Part shown: one piece after another, positions 1 through 6,039 of the stretch
Layout of the letters: each line of letters starts with the position of its first letter
Numbering within the stretch: position 1 is the stretch's first letter
Source: Pseudomonadota bacterium
GTDB lineage: Bacteria; Pseudomonadota; Gammaproteobacteria; Burkholderiales; Thiobacillaceae
NCBI GenBank assembly: GCA_030836725.1
Contig: JAUPLV010000082.1
Location: 1-9,409 of the forward strand
Length of the DNA stretch: 9,409 bases
Direction: 5' to 3'
Made by a program: the position numbers and the translations under genes
The notes under the pieces: model-generated
The model's database searches: none
What the model was told of the DNA's origin: nothing
What the model saw: only the letters and a program-made list of their open reading frames with translations

Positions 1-156
1 GTGAAGCGCGGCCACGGCATCGATGGCCAGCATGACGGTTATCAGCTGCATAACCTGCTGGCCAGCTACATGCATCGCCGCGGCACGGGCGCGCAGGGCT
101 GGATCGCGCCGTTTTTGAAACAGGTGCGCACGCGCAAGGCGCGCGCCGCCGACTAA
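1..156 (+). CDS. dsrN: C-terminal end of a DsrN-like cobyrinate a,c-diamide synthase / siroheme amidase (5' truncated by window)
   Basis: Only the last 51 codons are present, read in frame 1 to the TAA at 154-156; the gene starts outside the window. The visible tail has a Gly/His/Asp-rich stretch (HGIDGQHDGY, about residues 5-14) followed by NLLASYMHRR. This resembles the end of the class I glutamine amidotransferase domain of CobB/CbiA proteins, where a conserved ASYxH motif closes the domain. DsrN is the family member encoded in dsr operons; it is believed to amidate siroheme to siroamide for the DsrAB sulfite reductase, in the cytoplasm. The assignment rests on this short motif plus the immediately following dsrR, since dsrN-dsrR is the order in Allochromatium-type dsr operons. 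The glutaminase Cys and the ATP-binding N-terminal domain are not visible. A CobB/CbiA of cobalamin synthesis is the alternative, less likely given the neighbour. Confidence 0.6.
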   Translation: MKRGHGIDGQHDGYQLHNLLASYMHRRGTGAQGWIAPFLKQVRTRKARAAD

Positions 157-163
157 TTTTCGT

Positions 164-167
164 GAGG
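164..167 (+). promoter_or_regulatory. Ribosome binding site that decides the dsrR start
   Basis: The GAGG at 164-167 (in GTGAGGA) lies only 2 bases from the ATG at 170 but 8 bases from the ATG at 176. The second spacing is normal for a Shine-Dalgarno element, so 176 is preferred. The protein then begins MIKITDAAA, which fits A-type scaffold family N-termini. Confidence 0.6.
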
Positions 168-175
168 ACATGCCC

Positions 176-505
176 ATGATCAAGATCACCGACGCCGCCG
201 CGGCACAGATTCGCGCCGCCAACAACAACCCTGACGTATTCGAGATGATCCTGCGCGTCGCCGCCTATCAGGAAGACAGCGGCGACGTGAACTACGGCAT
301 GGGTTTCGACACCGAGCGCGCGGAAGACGAACACCTCATCGTCAACGGCATCCAGCTCCTGATCGCGCCGCAGAGCACGCCGTACCTGCAGGGCGTCACC
401 CTCGATTTCGTCGAAATGAGTCCGGGCGACATGCGCTTCATTTTCATTCCGCCGTATTCCGCCGAACCCGATACGGGCTCCGACGAAGCCACGCCCGCCG
501 AGTAA
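176..505 (+). CDS. dsrR: DsrR-like, cysteine-free A-type iron-sulfur carrier homologue
   Basis: A small cytoplasmic protein of 109 residues (111 if started at 170) with the IscA/HesB fold signature. It opens with MIKITDAAAAQIRAA, then RVAAYQEDSGDVNYGMGFD in the middle, and a beta-rich stretch (LLIAPQSTPYLQGVTLDFVE) before a Gly-Asp-rich end. Canonical IscA binds Fe-S through three cysteines, one mid-protein and a CxC near the C-terminus. This protein has no cysteine at all, which is the hallmark of DsrR. In Allochromatium vinosum DsrR is needed for full dsr operon expression, probably post-transcriptionally, and is not an ordinary Fe-S carrier; that role is inferred here. The gene lies 19 bases after the dsrN tail and 5 bases before cysG, so it is in their transcript. 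The acidic tail after about residue 92 (PDTGSDEATPAE) is probably disordered. An unrelated degenerate A-type protein is the alternative. Confidence 0.8.
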   Translation: MIKITDAAAAQIRAANNNPDVFEMILRVAAYQEDSGDVNYGMGFDTERAEDEHLIVNGIQLLIAPQSTPYLQGVTLDFVEMSPGDMRFIFIPPYSAEPDTGSDEATPAE

Positions 506-510
506 ATCCC

Positions 511-1950
511 ATGAATTACCTGCCCATTTTCCTCGATCTGCGCGACCGCCACTGTCTGCTGGTGGGCGGCTCCGAAACCGCCGCACGCAAGGCCGAGCTG
601 CTGCTGCGCGCCGGCGCCCATGTCGATGTCGCCGCGCCGGCGCTGCACGAGGGCTTTGCGCGCTTGCCGCATGCCGATCGTTTGCAGCGGGTCGCGGATG
701 CGTTCAGCCCCGAACAGCTCGACGGCAAGGATGCCGTGATCGTGGTCGAGGAAGATGCGGCGGCCGCCCAGCGAATCGCCGATGCGGCGCGGGCGCGGCA
801 TATCCCGGTCAACGTGGCGGACAAGCCGGCGCTGTGCAGCTTCATCCTGCCGTCCATCATCGACCGCTCGCCGATCATGGTCGCGGTCTCCAGCGGCGGC
901 GAATCGCCGGTGCTGGCGCGCATGCTGCGCGCCCGCCTGGAAACGATGATCCCCGCCGCCTACGGCCGCCTCGGCGCGCTGGCCTCGCGCTACAAGGAAC
1001 GCGTCCGCGACGCGATCAAGCCGCAACAGCGCCGCGCCTTCTGGGAAAACGTGTTTCTCTCGCCGGTCGCCGAAATGGTGTTTTCCGGGCGCGACGCCGA
1101 GGCCGAGAGGCAACTCGCGGACATGATCGAGGCGGGGGCCGAAGGCGACATCAGCCACGGCGAGGTGTATCTGGTCGGGGCCGGTCCCGGCAACCCCGAC
1201 CTGTTGACGTTCCGCGCGCTGAGGCTGATGCAGCAGGCCGATGTCCTGGTGTACGACCGCCTCGTTTCGCAGCCGATCCTCGACATGTGCCGGCGCGATG
1301 CCGACCGCGTCTATGTCGGCAAGGAACGCGACGACCACGCCGTGCCGCAGGAGGAAATCAACCTCATGCTGGTGCGCCTGGCCAAGGAGGGCAAGCGCGT
1401 GCTGCGCCTGAAGGGCGGCGACCCCTTCATCTTCGGCCGCGGCGGCGAGGAAATCGAGACTCTGGTCGAGCACGGCGTGCCGTTCCAGGTGGTGCCTGGC
1501 ATCACCGCCGCCGCCGGCGTGGCGTCCTACGCGGGCATTCCGCTGACCCATCGCGATTACGCGCAGTCGGTCGTCTTCGTCACCGGTCATCTGAAGGAAA
1601 ACACCTTCAACATGAACTGGGAAGGCATCGCGCGGAAAGATCAGACCATCGTCATCTACATGGGACTGAAAGGCCTGCCGATGCTGTGCGAGCAGTTGAT
1701 CAAGCACGGACTGACGGCCGACACCCCCGCGGCAATCATCCAGCATGGCACTCTGCCCACCCAGCGCGTCATTACCGGCGACCTCGCCACTTTGCCGGCG
1801 CTGGCGGCGGAGGCCAAGCTCAAGGCCCCCACGCTCATCATCGTCGGCAGCGTCGTCAAGCTGCGCGAGAAGCTCGGCTGGTATCAGCCTGAACTGCACA
1901 GCGGGCAGGCGCAGCACACCCCGCTGGAAACACCGGATCACCTGCGCTGA
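511..1950 (+). CDS. cysG: Bifunctional siroheme synthase: uroporphyrinogen III methyltransferase / precorrin-2 dehydrogenase / sirohydrochlorin ferrochelatase
   Basis: CysG makes siroheme from uroporphyrinogen III in the cytoplasm by two SAM-dependent methylations, NAD-dependent oxidation and iron insertion. The 479-residue protein has the full two-module layout (E. coli CysG is about 457). The N-terminal module spans roughly residues 1-150, with the NAD-binding LLVGGSETAARK (17-27), the NVAD motif whose Asp104 matches the catalytic Asp of Salmonella CysG, and SSGGESPVLAR (127-137), whose Ser128 matches the regulatory phosphoserine. The C-terminal methyltransferase (about 217-460) shows VGAGPGNPDLLT (222-233), YDRLVS (248-253), KGGDPFIFGRGGEE (301-314), PGITAAAGVASYAGIPLTHR (329-348) and MGL (384-386). 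All key residues look intact. The start MNYLPIFLDL matches the family; no strong Shine-Dalgarno is visible, so translation is probably coupled to dsrR, which ends 5 bases upstream. Its position after dsrN-dsrR suggests it supplies siroheme to DsrAB, though a role in assimilatory sulfite or nitrite reduction is also possible. The last 20 or so residues are an unconserved-looking tail. Confidence 0.95.
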   Translation: MNYLPIFLDLRDRHCLLVGGSETAARKAELLLRAGAHVDVAAPALHEGFARLPHADRLQRVADAFSPEQLDGKDAVIVVEEDAAAAQRIADAARARHIPVNVADKPALCSFILPSIIDRSPIMVAVSSGGESPVLARMLRARLETMIPAAYGRLGALASRYKERVRDAIKPQQRRAFWENVFLSPVAEMVFSGRDAEAERQLADMIEAGAEGDISHGEVYLVGAGPGNPDLLTFRALRLMQQADVLVYDRLVSQPILDMCRRDADRVYVGKERDDHAVPQEEINLMLVRLAKEGKRVLRLKGGDPFIFGRGGEEIETLVEHGVPFQVVPGITAAAGVASYAGIPLTHRDYAQSVVFVTGHLKENTFNMNWEGIARKDQTIVIYMGLKGLPMLCEQLIKHGLTADTPAAIIQHGTLPTQRVITGDLATLPALAAEAKLKAPTLIIVGSVVKLREKLGWYQPELHSGQAQHTPLETPDHLR

Positions 1951-1979
1951 CGAGACGATAAGCGGCGTCGTGCGCCGTC

Positions 1980-2023
1980 CGGACATGGCCGGCGTCTGCC
2001 GGTGACGGATGCCGCCACGTCCG
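1980..2023 (+). terminator. Imperfect inverted repeat after cysG, possible weak terminator
   Basis: CGGACATGGCCGGC (1980-1993) pairs with GCCGCCACGTCCG (2011-2023), apart from one mismatch and one bulge, across a 17-base loop. It begins 30 bases after the cysG stop. There is no T-run after it, so intrinsic termination is doubtful; it could instead be a stabilising 3' end hairpin or chance pairing in GC-rich DNA. Confidence 0.2.
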
Positions 2024-2175
2024 GGTCGGCAAGCCTCGCAACTCCAGCAACCCCACGAACAAGATACGCCGCGCCTTGGCGCGTTGCCTCGCTGCGTGCA
2101 TGCCGCCTGTCTGCTAGATTCAGTACATGAACTAACATCTTTGATGGGGTCAGGCGGTATCCGTGGAAGAACCGG

Positions 2176-2207
2176 TTGGCAACACAACGCTGGACTTTGT
2201 CTACAAT
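2176..2207 (+). promoter_or_regulatory. Candidate promoter for nifJ
   Basis: TACAAT (2202-2207) is a 5 of 6 match to the sigma-70 -10 hexamer, and TTGGCA (2176-2181) is a 5 of 6 match to the -35, but the 20-base spacer is longer than the usual 16-18. Transcription would begin near 2214 and leave a leader of about 16 bases before the nifJ ATG. No operator or activator site is recognisable. Confidence 0.28.
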
Positions 2208-2229
2208 ATGGGATGAGTTTGTCCTGTAA

Positions 2230-5200
2230 ATGCCTGCCATGACTACTACGCTCCACCCGCAAGGGGTAGGCCGTGGTTCTAAAGACGCTAAAGCGTCAAG
2301 AACCACGCTCACCATCGACGGCAACGAGGCCGTTGCGCGCATTGCGTACCTCTGCAATGAGGTGATCGCCATCTACCCGATCACGCCCGCGTCAAGCATG
2401 GGCGAGTGGGCCGACGAATGGGCGTCGCAGGGCAGGGCCAACCTGTGGGGCGCGGTCCCGAAAATCATCGAGATGCAGTCGGAAGCCGGCGCCGCCGGCG
2501 CGCTGCACGGCGCGCTCACCTCCGGCGCGCTGGCGACCAGCTTCACCGCCAGCCAGGGTCTGCTGCTGATGATTCCCAACCTCTACAAGATCGCCGGCGA
2601 ACTGACGCCGTTCGTGCTGCACGTGGCTGCGCGCGCGGTGGCCACGCACGCGCTGTCGATCTTCGGCGACCAGTCCGACGTCATGGCCTGCCGTGCTACC
2701 GGCTGCGCGCTGCTCGCCGCCAATTCGCCGCAGGAGGCGCAGGATTTCGCGCTGATCGCGCAGGCGGCGACACTGGCCGGACGCATCCCGGTGATCCATT
2801 TCTTCGATGGCTTCCGCACCTCGCACGAAGTGGCGAAGATCGTCGCGGTGGATCCTGAAACCGTGCGGGCCATGCTCGATGCCGATCTCATCGCCGCGCA
2901 CCGCACCCGCGCGCTGTCGCCCGAGCATCCGGTGCTGCGCGGCACCTCGCAGAATCCGGATGTGTTCTTCCAGTCGCGCGAGCGCGCCAATCCTTTCTAC
3001 GACGCGTTTCCGCGGATCGTGCAGGATGCGATGGACCGCTTCGGCGAATTGACCGGGCGGCGTTACAGCTTGTTCGACTACGTCGGCGCGCCGGATGCCG
3101 AGCGGGTGATTGTTCTCATGGGGTCCGGCGCCGAAACCGTGCACGAGACGGTGGACCACCTGCTCGCACGCGGCGAGAAGGTGGGGGTGCTGAAAGTGCG
3201 GCTGTACCGGCCGTTTGCGCCGGACACGCTGCTCGAATCGCTGCCGCCCACGGCAAACGCCGTCGCCGTGCTCGACCGCTGCAAGGAGCCGGGCGCCGAC
3301 GGCGAGCCGCTGTACAAGGACGTGGTGACCGCGCTGGCGCAGGCGGCGGCGGACGGCGTGCGCGCGATGCCGCGCGTCATCGGCGGTCGCTACGGCCTGG
3401 CGAGCAAGGAATTTACTCCGGGCATGGTCAAGGCAGTGTTCGACGCGCTGCGCGCTCACCCTCTCCCGGCCCTGCGGGCTCACCCTCTCCCCAACCCCTC
3501 CCCCCTCAAGGGGGAGGGGCTTGATGTCCCCTCTCCCTTGAGGGGAGAGGGTGGCCCGCAGGGCCGGGAGAGGGTGATATCCACTCCGACTTTCTACGGG
3601 CTGAAGCCCGTGAAAGATCGTATGCGCCAGTTCACCGTCGGCATCCACGACGACCTCACCCATCTGTCGCTGCCGTGGGATGCGGGTTTCCGCACCGACG
3701 CCTCGCGCGAACTTCAGCATGCCGTGTTCTGGGGCCTCGGCGCCGACGGCACGGTGTCGGCCAACAAGAACTCGATCAAGATCCTCGGTGAAACCACCGA
3801 CTTGCAGGCGCAGGGCTATTTCGTCTACGACTCGAAGAAGTCCGGCGCGGTGACCGTGTCGCACCTGCGCTTCGGCCCGGCGGCCATCCGCTCGACCTAT
3901 CTGGTGGAAGCGGGCATGGCCGGCTTCGTCGCCTGCCACCAGCCGGTGTTCGTCGAACGCTATGACTTGCTGTCCCACGCGGCCCCCGATGGCGTCTTCC
4001 TGCTCAACACCGCGGCGCCGCCGGATCGGGTCTGGGATACCTTGCCGCCGAAGATGCAGGCGCAGATCCGCGACAAGCGCCTGCGGCTGTGGGTGATCGA
4101 CGCCTACGCCGTCGCCGCCGAAGCCGGCATGGGGCGGCGCATCAACACCGTCATGCAGACCTGCTTTTTCGCCATCTCCGGCATCCTGCCGAAAGACGAG
4201 GCAATTGCCGCGATCAAGCACGCGGTCGACAAGACCTACGGCAAAAAGAGCAAGCGCCTGGTGGAATTGAACTACCGCGCCATCGACACGACGCTGGCGG
4301 AGTTGCATCAGGTGGCCGTCCCCGAAGGGGGTGCAACTGGCGAACCGGTCGATGCCGTTCCGTCCGTGAATGCGGATGCGGCCATACCGGACTTCGTGCG
4401 CAGCCTCACCCTGCCGATCTATCAGGGCCATGGCGACGCCCTGCCGGTGTCGCTGATGCCCGCCGACGGCACCTATCCTCCGGGAACCGCGCGCTACGAA
4501 AAACGCAACATCGCGCTGGAAATTCCGGTCTGGGTTGCGGATCTGTGCACCCAGTGCGGCAAATGCGTGCTGGTCTGCCCGCATTCGGCGATCCGCGCGC
4601 GCGCCTTCACCGCCGAAGCCGTCAAGGATGCGCCGCCGAGCTTCAAGCACGTTCCGGCGAAGAGCAAGGACCTGCCCGCCGGCACCCACATCAGCTATCA
4701 GGTCGCTCCGGAAGACTGCACCGGCTGCGGCGATTGCGTCGAAGCCTGCCCGATCCACGACAAGTCGAACATTTCACGCAAGGCGGTGAACATGGCGCCG
4801 ATCGCGCCGTTGCTTGATCGGGAGCGCGACAACTTCGCCTTCTTCCTGGGTCTGCCCGAGTTCGACCGCGGCGCGATCAGGAACAACACCATCCCCAGCG
4901 CCATGCTGCTCGACCCGCTGTTCGAGTTTTCCGGCGCCTGCGCCGGCTGCGGCGAGACGCCCTACATCCGGCTGGCCACCCAGTTGTTCGGCGACCGCAT
5001 GCTGATCGCCAACGCCACCGGTTGCTCGTCGATCTACGGCGGCAACCTGCCCTCCACGCCTTACACGGTGAACAGCGCCGGGCGCGGTCCGGCGTGGAGC
5101 AACTCGCTGTTCGAGGACAACGCCGAATTCGGCCTCGGCATGCGGCTCGCCGCCGACCAGTTGATGGGCTACGCGAAGCAGCTGGCGAAGGAGATGGCCA

Positions 5201-6039
5201 CGCAAATCGGCGGCGATCTCGCCGAAGCGCTGATCGACGCCGACCAGCGCGACGAGGCGGGAATCGTCGCGCAGCGCGGCCGCGTCGCCCTGCTGCTCGA
5301 AAAGCTGGCATCGTCAAGCCATCCGCGCGCGCAGGAACTCGCCAGCGTCGCCGAATGGCTGATCCGCCGCTCGGTGTGGATCATCGGCGGCGACGGCTGG
5401 GCCTACGACATCGGCTACGGCGGCCTCGACCACGTGCTGGCGCTTCCATACGACGTCAACATCCTGGTGCTCGACACCGAGGTGTACTCCAACACCGGCG
5501 GCCAGACCTCGAAGGCCACGCCGCTCGGCGCGGTCGCCAAATTCTCCGCCGGCGGCAAGGCCACGGCGAAGAAGGACCTGGCCAAGCTGGCGAGCAATTA
5601 CGGCCACGTCTATGTCGCCACGGTCGCCTACGGCGCCAAGGATACCCAGACCCTGCGCGTGTTCCACGAGGCCGAGGCCTACCCCGGCCCCTCGCTCATC
5701 GTCGCCTACAGTCCCTGCATCGCCCACGGCTACGACATGCTCTACAACCAGCGCCAGCAGGAAATGGCGGTGAAGAGCGGGCACTGGCCGCTGTTCCGCT
5801 TCGACCCGCGGCAGGCGGAGGCGGGAGGCAACCCATTCAAGCTCGATTCCGCCGCTCCCAGCCAGCCGATCAAGGCCTTCATGGAATCGGAAACCCGCTT
5901 CGCCATGCTCGCGCGCAGCCATCCAGAGGCCGCGCAGCGCTTTCTGGAACAGGCGCAGCAGGATGCCGAGCAGCGCTATAAAACCTATCAGGACATGGCG
6001 AACCCATGCCGACAAACCCAAACCGGGAGCCCGGAATGA
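2230..6039 (+). CDS. nifJ: Pyruvate:ferredoxin (flavodoxin) oxidoreductase, single-chain type, with in-frame palindromic insertions
   Basis: PFOR interconverts pyruvate + CoA and acetyl-CoA + CO2 with electrons on ferredoxin or flavodoxin; cytoplasmic, homodimeric and generally oxygen-sensitive. Domains in order: the pyruvate/TPP N-terminal domain with YPITP (49-53), Glu85 in EMQSEAG and TASQG (106-110); domain II to about 407; gamma-type domain III from FTVGIHDD (468); EKR motif (757-759); a 2[4Fe-4S] ferredoxin domain with Cys773/776/779/783 and Cys830/833/836/840; and a TPP domain with GDGWAYDIGYGG (Asp1055) and DTEVYSNTGG. The proximal cluster ligands are Cys904, Cys907, Cys932 and Cys1163. 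Every expected cofactor residue is present. At 1269 aa it is longer than typical PFORs (about 1170-1200). The excess lies at residues 9-27 and about 408-467, both overlapping DNA palindromes (2272-2307, 3456-3577, 3590-3616). The start at 2230 has only weak ribosome-binding potential (GGGATGAG, 2210-2217); the ATG at 2239 is an alternative. It overlaps the next gene by 4 bases. The physiological direction and electron partner cannot be read from the sequence. Confidence 0.95.
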   Translation: MPAMTTTLHPQGVGRGSKDAKASRTTLTIDGNEAVARIAYLCNEVIAIYPITPASSMGEWADEWASQGRANLWGAVPKIIEMQSEAGAAGALHGALTSGALATSFTASQGLLLMIPNLYKIAGELTPFVLHVAARAVATHALSIFGDQSDVMACRATGCALLAANSPQEAQDFALIAQAATLAGRIPVIHFFDGFRTSHEVAKIVAVDPETVRAMLDADLIAAHRTRALSPEHPVLRGTSQNPDVFFQSRERANPFYDAFPRIVQDAMDRFGELTGRRYSLFDYVGAPDAERVIVLMGSGAETVHETVDHLLARGEKVGVLKVRLYRPFAPDTLLESLPPTANAVAVLDRCKEPGADGEPLYKDVVTALAQAAADGVRAMPRVIGGRYGLASKEFTPGMVKAVFDALRAHPLPALRAHPLPNPSPLKGEGLDVPSPLRGEGGPQGRERVISTPTFYGLKPVKDRMRQFTVGIHDDLTHLSLPWDAGFRTDASRELQHAVFWGLGADGTVSANKNSIKILGETTDLQAQGYFVYDSKKSGAVTVSHLRFGPAAIRSTYLVEAGMAGFVACHQPVFVERYDLLSHAAPDGVFLLNTAAPPDRVWDTLPPKMQAQIRDKRLRLWVIDAYAVAAEAGMGRRINTVMQTCFFAISGILPKDEAIAAIKHAVDKTYGKKSKRLVELNYRAIDTTLAELHQVAVPEGGATGEPVDAVPSVNADAAIPDFVRSLTLPIYQGHGDALPVSLMPADGTYPPGTARYEKRNIALEIPVWVADLCTQCGKCVLVCPHSAIRARAFTAEAVKDAPPSFKHVPAKSKDLPAGTHISYQVAPEDCTGCGDCVEACPIHDKSNISRKAVNMAPIAPLLDRERDNFAFFLGLPEFDRGAIRNNTIPSAMLLDPLFEFSGACAGCGETPYIRLATQLFGDRMLIANATGCSSIYGGNLPSTPYTVNSAGRGPAWSNSLFEDNAEFGLGMRLAADQLMGYAKQLAKEMATQIGGDLAEALIDADQRDEAGIVAQRGRVALLLEKLASSSHPRAQELASVAEWLIRRSVWIIGGDGWAYDIGYGGLDHVLALPYDVNILVLDTEVYSNTGGQTSKATPLGAVAKFSAGGKATAKKDLAKLASNYGHVYVATVAYGAKDTQTLRVFHEAEAYPGPSLIVAYSPCIAHGYDMLYNQRQQEMAVKSGHWPLFRFDPRQAEAGGNPFKLDSAAPSQPIKAFMESETRFAMLARSHPEAAQRFLEQAQQDAEQRYKTYQDMANPCRQTQTGSPE
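2254..2310 (+). repeat. Probable 57-bp in-frame palindromic insertion at the 5' end of nifJ
   Basis: The core is a hairpin: CGTGGTTCT (2272-2280) pairs perfectly with AGAACCACG (2299-2307), and inside it GACGC (2284-2288) pairs with GCGTC (2293-2297) across a TAAA loop. The hexamer ACGCTC occurs at 2248-2253 and again at 2305-2310 (8 of 9 bases match if extended left to 2245 and 2302), like a target-site duplication. Removing 57 bp joins MPAMTTTL directly to TIDGNEAVA, the usual PFOR beginning. The insert is a multiple of three and encodes residues 9-27, rich in Gly, Lys, Ser and Arg. The hairpin is seen directly; the insertion history is inferred. Confidence 0.65.
3456..3577 (+). repeat. Nested palindromic repeat element translated inside nifJ (122 bp)
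   Basis: The outer arms, 3456-3479 and 3554-3577, are perfect 24-base reverse complements. After a single bulged T (3480), pairing continues for 12 more bases (CACCCTCTCCCC at 3481-3492 with GGGGAGAGGGTG at 3542-3553). Inside this lie CCCCTCCCCC (3495-3504) with GGGGGAGGGG (3510-3519), and CCCTCTCCC (3529-3537), which could pair alternatively with 3543-3551. The element encodes about residues 409-450, a Pro/Arg/Gly-rich stretch unlike PFOR sequence (AHPLP twice, then PSPLKGEG and PSPLRGEG). CTCTCCC/GGGAGAG palindromes of this style are familiar as dispersed intergenic repeats in proteobacteria; here the element is in an open reading frame. No clear target duplication was found. Confidence 0.85.
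3590..3616 (+). repeat. Short palindrome in nifJ just after the large element
   Basis: CTTTC (3590-3594) pairs with GAAAG (3612-3616), and ACGGGC (3596-3601) pairs with GCCCGT (3606-3611) around a TGAA loop, with one bulged T at 3595. It begins 12 bases after the larger palindrome and encodes about residues 454-463 (FYGLKPVKDR), just before the conserved FTVGI at 468. It is probably a second, unrelated repeat unit at the same linker. Confidence 0.65.
6025..6029 (+). promoter_or_regulatory. Ribosome binding site for the DHOD-like gene, inside the end of nifJ
   Basis: GGGAG at 6025-6029 sits 6 bases before the ATG at 6036, which overlaps the nifJ stop as ATGA. This favours 6036 over the in-frame upstream ATG at 6006, which lacks such a site and would add ten unconserved-looking residues. 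Confidence 0.75.

Larger units (their letters stand above)
1951..2229. other. Intergenic region between cysG and nifJ
   Basis: 279 bases without a convincing gene. The first half is GC-rich and holds an imperfect inverted repeat (1980-2023). From about 2110 to 2145 the sequence becomes noticeably richer in A and T, as in regulatory DNA, and a possible -10 element lies at 2202-2207. Short reading frames crossing the gap have no recognisable protein character. The gap length and base-composition change suggest that nifJ starts its own transcription unit. Confidence 0.6.

Noticed and set aside
834..1892. 352-codon plus-strand frame inside cysG
   Set aside because: Out-of-frame shadow of cysG with an Arg-rich translation and no recognisable family.
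2177..2191. Possible sigma-54 promoter (GG then GC around TTGGCAACACAACGC)
   Set aside because: The GG-to-GC spacing is 9 bases instead of the required 10, and the -12 element lacks TTGC.
292..2262. 656-codon minus-strand open frame opposite dsrR and cysG
   Set aside because: It lies antisense to two well-conserved genes; the Arg/His/Gln/Asp-rich composition is typical of shadow frames in high-GC DNA and shows no domain.
3456..3577. CRISPR array or insertion sequence
   Set aside because: There are no regularly spaced direct repeats with spacers, and no transposase is encoded; it is a single nested palindrome.
3456..3616. Strong hairpins as a transcription terminator or evidence of a broken nifJ
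   Set aside because: The reading frame continues without a stop into fully conserved PFOR domains, and no T-run follows the stems.
2392..4758. 788-codon minus-strand open frame opposite nifJ
   Set aside because: Antisense to a PFOR with all catalytic motifs; low-complexity Arg/Gly/Ala/His-rich translation is a high-GC artefact.
6006..6035. Upstream ATG start for the DHOD-like gene
   Set aside because: It would add ten unconserved-looking residues; the ATG at 6036 has a well-placed ribosome site and family-like N-terminus.
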